18,368 bases of DNA from Gallionellaceae bacterium. GTDB lineage: Bacteria > Pseudomonadota > Gammaproteobacteria > Burkholderiales > Gallionellaceae. Positions within the stretch are counted from its first letter, which is position 1; each line of letters opens with the position of its first letter. Positions 15,023 to 18,368 of this stretch are shown here, in pieces. The stretch spans positions 1 to 18,368 of the forward strand of contig JAUSKS010000201.1 of assembly GCA_030646595.1 (NCBI GenBank), given 5' to 3'. Below the pieces are notes generated by a model. That model saw only the letters and a program-made list of their open reading frames with translations. It made no database searches and was not told the origin of the DNA. A program made the position numbers and the translations under genes.

Positions 15023-15542
15023 CGTTCAACTCCTTAATGAGTGGGATTAGTTTATCCTGGATGACATCGGGCGTGATTGCCCCGATAACCTTGTGGCGGA
15101 TAATGCCAGCCTTGTCAATGACAAAAGTTTCCGGTACCCCATAAACCCCCCAGTCAATTCCTGCTGTGCCTTCATGGTCGTAGGCAGACAGCACATAGGG
15201 ATTGCCTAACTTTTGTAGCCAATCTACGCCGTCTTCGCGTTTGTCCTTGTAATTAAGTCCGACAATAGGCACTATATTTCGCCGTGACATTTCTACCAGC
15301 AGGGGATGCTCCTGGCGACACGTTACGCACCAGGAGGCCCATACATTAAGCAACCAAACTTTGCCGCGTAATTCCTCCGGGGTAATCGTCTTGCTGGCAT
15401 CGTGCAACTGGGCAAGATGAAAGGTGGGAGCCATTTTCCCGACCAGTGGCGAAGGGACTTCTCTGGGCTTAAGTTTAAGCCCGACACCTAAAAAAATAAT
15501 CAGGACGAAAAAAATAATCAGTGGCAGTACAAAACGATTCAT
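15015..15542 (-). CDS. ccmG: Periplasmic thioredoxin CcmG (DsbE)
   Basis: 175 residues. The ATG at 15542 is chosen over an upstream in-frame start at 15656 because AAGGA lies 6-7 nt before it, it begins the membrane anchor (MNRFVLPLIIFFVL), and it avoids a 100-nt overlap with ccmF. The N-terminal anchor (about 4-22) is followed by a TlpA-like thioredoxin domain with VWASWCVTC (Cys72, Cys75), RQEHP and the cis-Pro loop GVPETF (135-140). The acidic GVYGVPETF region is typical of DsbE/CcmG. It reduces CcmH or apocytochrome thiols. Valine stands where E. coli CcmG has Pro in the active site (CVTC against CPTC), a common variant. The gene begins 14 nt after ccmF and overlaps ccmH. Confidence 0.95.
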   Translation of the reverse strand: MNRFVLPLIIFFVLIIFLGVGLKLKPREVPSPLVGKMAPTFHLAQLHDASKTITPEELRGKVWLLNVWASWCVTCRQEHPLLVEMSRRNIVPIVGLNYKDKREDGVDWLQKLGNPYVLSAYDHEGTAGIDWGVYGVPETFVIDKAGIIRHKVIGAITPDVIQDKLIPLIKELNGA

Positions 15543-15556
15543 CTGGTTTCCTTCAA

Positions 15557-17509
15557 TCAATGCTGCGCCGGCGGCGTTATGGCCAGGCGGTAACGGCGGT
15601 CGCTTACCGCCAGCAAGCCGCCAAGCGCAATGAACACGCAGCCGCCCCAGATCCAATTGACCATGGGCTTATGCTGGATACGTACAATCCACTCATCTAT
15701 GCTGACCCGGTCACCCAAGGCAATGTAAAGATCACGGAAAACCCCGCTATAAATATCGGATTCAGTCATGGGCATATTTTGCGCAGTGTAGATACGCTTG
15801 GCCGGATGCAGGGTCGCTATTTTTGCACCGTCCCGCGTTATTTCCAGTGTAGCTGATGACGAGTTGTAGTTTGGCCCCTGTATCTGTTGTACACCGAGGA
15901 AACGGAAAGCGTAGCCGTCCAATGTTGTAGTATCGCCCATGCGCATACGCACTTCGCTGGTGCTTTCAAAACCCTTGACCAGCGTGACACCCAATACAAA
16001 TATGCCTATGCCTGCATGAGCCAGTAGCATGCCGTAGGTAGCGCGTGGAGTGGTGCGTAGCTTTGTCCATACTCCCACTCCAGCAGAGTCGCGTACGCGG
16101 GCCACCAGATAAGCCAAGCTGCTCAGTAATGCCCATAAGCCCAAGGTAACACCACCTACCACCGGCGCTGTCCAGTGGCCAAACAGGAAGGTCACCCCAA
16201 CTGCCAGCACTACGCTAGCTACTAACCACGGCAATAAACGTTTTGTCATTTCGGCCAGGCTGGCTTGTTTCCATCGTGCGCGCGGTCCAACACCCATCAT
16301 GAATACAGCCAACGCCATAATGGGGGCAAATACCGCATCAAAATAAGGTGGCCCAACGGAAATCTTGCCCATGTCCAATGCATCCAGAAACAAGGGGTAG
16401 AGGGTGCCGATAAATACCGCACCAGCGGCTGCAACCAGCAACACGTTGTTGACCAATAACATGGACTCGCGGGAAATGACATCGAACCCGCTGCCCAGCC
16501 CTACCTTGGGGGCGCGCCAGGCGAACAAGGCGAGCGAGCCACCTATGACAATACCCAAAAATCCCAAAATGAAAACGCCGCGTGCCGGATCGGTGGCGAA
16601 AGAGTGAACCGAAGTCAGTACGCCTGAGCGAACCAGAAATGTCCCCAACAGGCTTAAGGAAAAAGCGATAATGGCCAATAGTACGGTCCAGTTTTTAAAT
16701 GCTCCGCGCTTTTCAGTCACCGCCAGCGAATGTATCAGTGCGGTGGCAACCAGCCACGGCATGAAGGAGGCGTTTTCTACCGGATCCCAGAACCACCAGC
16801 CGCCCCAGCCCAACTCGTAGTATGCCCACCAGCTTCCCAGCATAATGCCCACGGTCAAAAATACCCATGCTATGGTGGTCCATGGTCGCGACCAGCGCGC
16901 CCACGCTGCATCCAGCCTGCCGCCTATCAGCGCTGCGATGGCAAAAGCAAAAGCAACCGACAGTCCGACATAACCCATGTACAGCATGGGCGGGTGTATG
17001 ACCATGGCCGGGTCTTGCAACAGCGGATTGAGATCGCGACCATCCACTGCGGCCGGTAACAGGCGCTCAAATGGATTGGAAGTAAACAACGTAAAAGCGA
17101 GAAAGCCTACGCTGATCAGTCCCATGACACCGAGTACGCGCGCTACGATTTCTTCCGGCAAGCGTTTGCTGAATATTGTTACCGCAAACATCCATAGCGT
17201 GAGCATCAGCACCCACAGCAGCAGCGATCCTTCATGCCCGCCCCACACTGCGGCAAAGCGATAATGTACGGGCAACAGTGAATTGGAATGTGAAGCTACA
17301 TACAGTACCGAAAAGTCGTTCACAATAAAAGAATAGGCCAAGCAACCGAAAGCTGTCGCCACAAACAGGAATAGTCCGCGCGCCACTGGTCGAGCCAGCG
17401 CCATCAATTGCGCGTTGCCGTTTAGACTGCCGGTGATGGGCAGCACACCCAGCGCCAGCGCCATTACAAGTGCCAGGATGAGGGAGAAATGACCAATCTC
17501 AGGAATCAT
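15557..17509 (-). CDS. ccmF: Haem lyase subunit CcmF
   Basis: 650 residues, the usual length, with about 15 membrane helices. The WWD domain is at 225-252 (GWGGWWFWDPVENASFMPW), where haem is handled. Conserved His residues line up with the E. coli ones: His172 (MVIHPPMLYMGYVG), His260 (ALIHSLAV), His302 (LTSVHSFATDPARG) and His498 (LLAHAGIGIF). CcmF is the core of the System I haem ligation complex, reducing haem from holo-CcmE and attaching it to apocytochrome CXXCH. A clear AGGAG lies 7 nt before the ATG. It is the first gene of the ccmFGHI unit; the usual upstream partners ccmA-E are not between it and lgt. Confidence 0.96.
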   Translation of the reverse strand: MIPEIGHFSLILALVMALALGVLPITGSLNGNAQLMALARPVARGLFLFVATAFGCLAYSFIVNDFSVLYVASHSNSLLPVHYRFAAVWGGHEGSLLLWVLMLTLWMFAVTIFSKRLPEEIVARVLGVMGLISVGFLAFTLFTSNPFERLLPAAVDGRDLNPLLQDPAMVIHPPMLYMGYVGLSVAFAFAIAALIGGRLDAAWARWSRPWTTIAWVFLTVGIMLGSWWAYYELGWGGWWFWDPVENASFMPWLVATALIHSLAVTEKRGAFKNWTVLLAIIAFSLSLLGTFLVRSGVLTSVHSFATDPARGVFILGFLGIVIGGSLALFAWRAPKVGLGSGFDVISRESMLLVNNVLLVAAAGAVFIGTLYPLFLDALDMGKISVGPPYFDAVFAPIMALAVFMMGVGPRARWKQASLAEMTKRLLPWLVASVVLAVGVTFLFGHWTAPVVGGVTLGLWALLSSLAYLVARVRDSAGVGVWTKLRTTPRATYGMLLAHAGIGIFVLGVTLVKGFESTSEVRMRMGDTTTLDGYAFRFLGVQQIQGPNYNSSSATLEITRDGAKIATLHPAKRIYTAQNMPMTESDIYSGVFRDLYIALGDRVSIDEWIVRIQHKPMVNWIWGGCVFIALGGLLAVSDRRYRLAITPPAQH

Positions 17510-17787
17510 TTTATGCTCCTTGATTCATTACAACTGATTGCCATTGCCAGAGCCTCGTTTGTTGCCGTCCAATTATACGACCTCATTAGTTTACCTTTCG
17601 TGTATTCCACTACCCTGATACAAGAATGCTATAGGTCATCTCATGCACATTTTCTGTTAACAAGAGAATTACCCCCCAACTACTTAAGATTATTTTTAAC
17701 ATAATTTTTAATCGTAACATGGGTGCCTGGGTTTTACCAAGCATCTGACTAAATCCCCTTGCCGGACAGGGATAAAAATGTCACTAC
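17510..17787. other. 278-nt AT-rich intergenic region between lgt and ccmF
   Basis: No convincing gene is seen. It must contain the end of the lgt unit and the start of the ccmFGHI unit. A weak hairpin after lgt (ATCCC...GGGAT, 17753-17773) has no good T tract. An imperfect 7-bp hairpin at 17723-17742 and a 36-codon minus-strand ORF without ribosome binding site (17720-17610) are of doubtful meaning. Confidence 0.6.
17572..17577 (-). promoter_or_regulatory. Possible -10 element for the ccmFGHI operon
   Basis: On the minus strand CGTATAATTGG contains a perfect TATAAT about 62 nt before the ccmF ATG. The hexamer 17 nt upstream (CGAAAG) is a poor -35. The flanks resemble the kinase -10 (GGTATAATTGCC). 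Confidence 0.38.
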
Positions 17788-18368
17788 TTAAGTATTGCTG
17801 GGCGGGCTATGTTTGATGTGACGGCGTTGCTGGTATGCCCAGCGCATTAATCCTATTCCTGCCAGTACCATGGGCAGACTGAGCCATTGGCCCATGCTGA
17901 CGCCTAAGGCCATGCCGAAAATGCCATCATCTGGATTGCGGCTGAATTCGGCCAGAAAACGCAAACAACCGTAACCAATCAGAAATAGGCCGGATACTGC
18001 GCCTATGGGGCGGGGTTTGCGTGAGTATAACCATAGCAGCACAAATAGTACCAAACCCTCCAGTACAAATTCATACAGCTGTGACGGATGACGCGGCAAA
18101 TTGTCTGCTCTGGGGAATACCATACCCCAAGCCAGGCTGGTGGGGCGGCCCCATAATTCGCCATTGATGAAATTGCCTATACGCCCTGCACCCAAGCCCA
18201 ATGGTACCAGTGGCGCAACAAAGTCCATCAGCGGTAACCATGCAATTTTGCGCTTGTGTGCAAATAAACCTATTGCGATCAGCACACCGAGGAAGCCACC
18301 ATGGAAGGACATGCCACCCTGCCATACAGCAAAAATTTCCAGCGGATGGGCTGCATAATAGCCAGGCT
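17788..18368 (-). CDS. lgt: Prolipoprotein diacylglyceryl transferase Lgt, 3' part (cut by window edge)
   Basis: The visible 192 residues run from a frame open at the right edge ([18 protein letters not shown], then MSFHGG). The true start lies outside the window; the family is about 260-290 residues, so some 70-90 N-terminal residues are missing. The Lgt signature [14 protein letters not shown] is present (about residues 61-74 of the visible part), as are the GGMSFHGG loop with the conserved His, RHPSQLYE, and several membrane helices. Lgt transfers diacylglycerol from phosphatidylglycerol to the lipobox Cys of prolipoproteins in the inner membrane. Substrates probably include the propeller lipoprotein encoded at 6822-5701. 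An internal ATG at 18312 is not the real start, because family motifs continue upstream of it. The C-terminus ends in a basic, Ser/Pro-rich tail. Confidence 0.95.
   Translation of the reverse strand, partial: PGYYAAHPLEIFAVWQGGMSFHGGFLGVLIAIGLFAHKRKIAWLPLMDFVAPLVPLGLGAGRIGNFINGELWGRPTSLAWGMVFPRADNLPRHPSQLYEFVLEGLVLFVLLWLYSRKPRPIGAVSGLFLIGYGCLRFLAEFSRNPDDGIFGMALGVSMGQWLSLPMVLAGIGLMRWAYQQRRHIKHSPPSNT

Noticed and set aside
15543..15656. Longer CcmG with a 38-residue N-terminal extension
   Set aside because: The extension overlaps the ccmF 3' end, looks like out-of-frame translation, and the ATG at 15542 has a ribosome binding site and starts the membrane anchor.
17489..17704. 71-codon plus-strand ORF across the ccmF start and the intergenic region
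   Set aside because: It overlaps the ccmF 5' end antisense, its protein has no recognisable features, and no ribosome binding site supports it.
17610..17720. 36-codon minus-strand ORF (ATG at 17720) upstream of ccmF, moderately hydrophobic
   Set aside because: It has no ribosome binding site, lies in AT-rich intergenic DNA and matches no known small ccm protein such as CcmD; chance is more likely.
17749..17780. Possible intrinsic terminator of lgt
   Set aside because: The stem is only 5 bp with a large loop and no T tract follows on the minus strand.

Overview
The window looks like a chromosomal segment of a Gram-negative proteobacterium, most probably a betaproteobacterium of the Nitrosomonadales/Gallionellaceae type. 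The pointers are the T2SS gspE-gspF pair, a System I cytochrome c maturation block with a CcmI carrying a C-terminal periplasmic domain, Lgt, an NtrC-type regulator, moderate GC content and dense same-strand packing. The taxonomic call is inference from gene style, not from a search. No tRNA, rRNA, CRISPR array, insertion sequence or phage gene was seen.

Layout. (1) Nt 1-2037, + strand: the 3' half of gspE and a complete gspF, inner-membrane motor parts of a type II secretion system. (2) 2082-2861, +: a ZIP-family metal transporter with a His-rich loop. (3) 4503-2878, -: a GT-C/TMTC-like multi-pass membrane protein with C-terminal TPRs, convergent with the ZIP gene. (4) 8018-4520, -: an unusual exported set: a Sel1-repeat protein, a small c-type cytochrome, a seven-repeat propeller lipoprotein and a second seven-repeat propeller protein. 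(5) 11064-8113, -: a membrane histidine kinase and an NtrC-family sigma54-dependent response regulator, with no base between them. (6) 12653-11157, -: a second polytopic, GT-C-like membrane protein. (7) 17509-12664, -: ccmF-ccmG-ccmH-ccmI plus a TlpA-like thioredoxin lipoprotein. (8) 17788-18368, -: the 3' part of lgt.

How the genes may work together. CcmFGHI carry out late cytochrome c assembly (thiol reduction and haem ligation), and the window also encodes a CXXCH cytochrome. Lgt would lipidate the propeller lipoprotein and perhaps the TlpA-like protein. The most interesting region is 8018-4520 with the kinase/regulator pair just upstream. Reg_prop propellers are best known as sensor domains fused to hybrid histidine kinases. 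Here two are free-standing exported proteins, co-transcribed with a monohaem cytochrome whose usual axial-Met position holds Arg, and next to a separate two-component pair. A split extracytoplasmic redox or ligand sensing system is a reasonable hypothesis, but it is not shown by sequence alone.

Perfect TATAAT hexamers upstream of ccmF, the kinase gene and the sel1 gene suggest that the long minus-strand block is divided into about three transcription units. None of the three has a convincing -35 box. A separate surprise is a perfect 16-bp inverted repeat with a 4-nt loop inside the gspF coding sequence.
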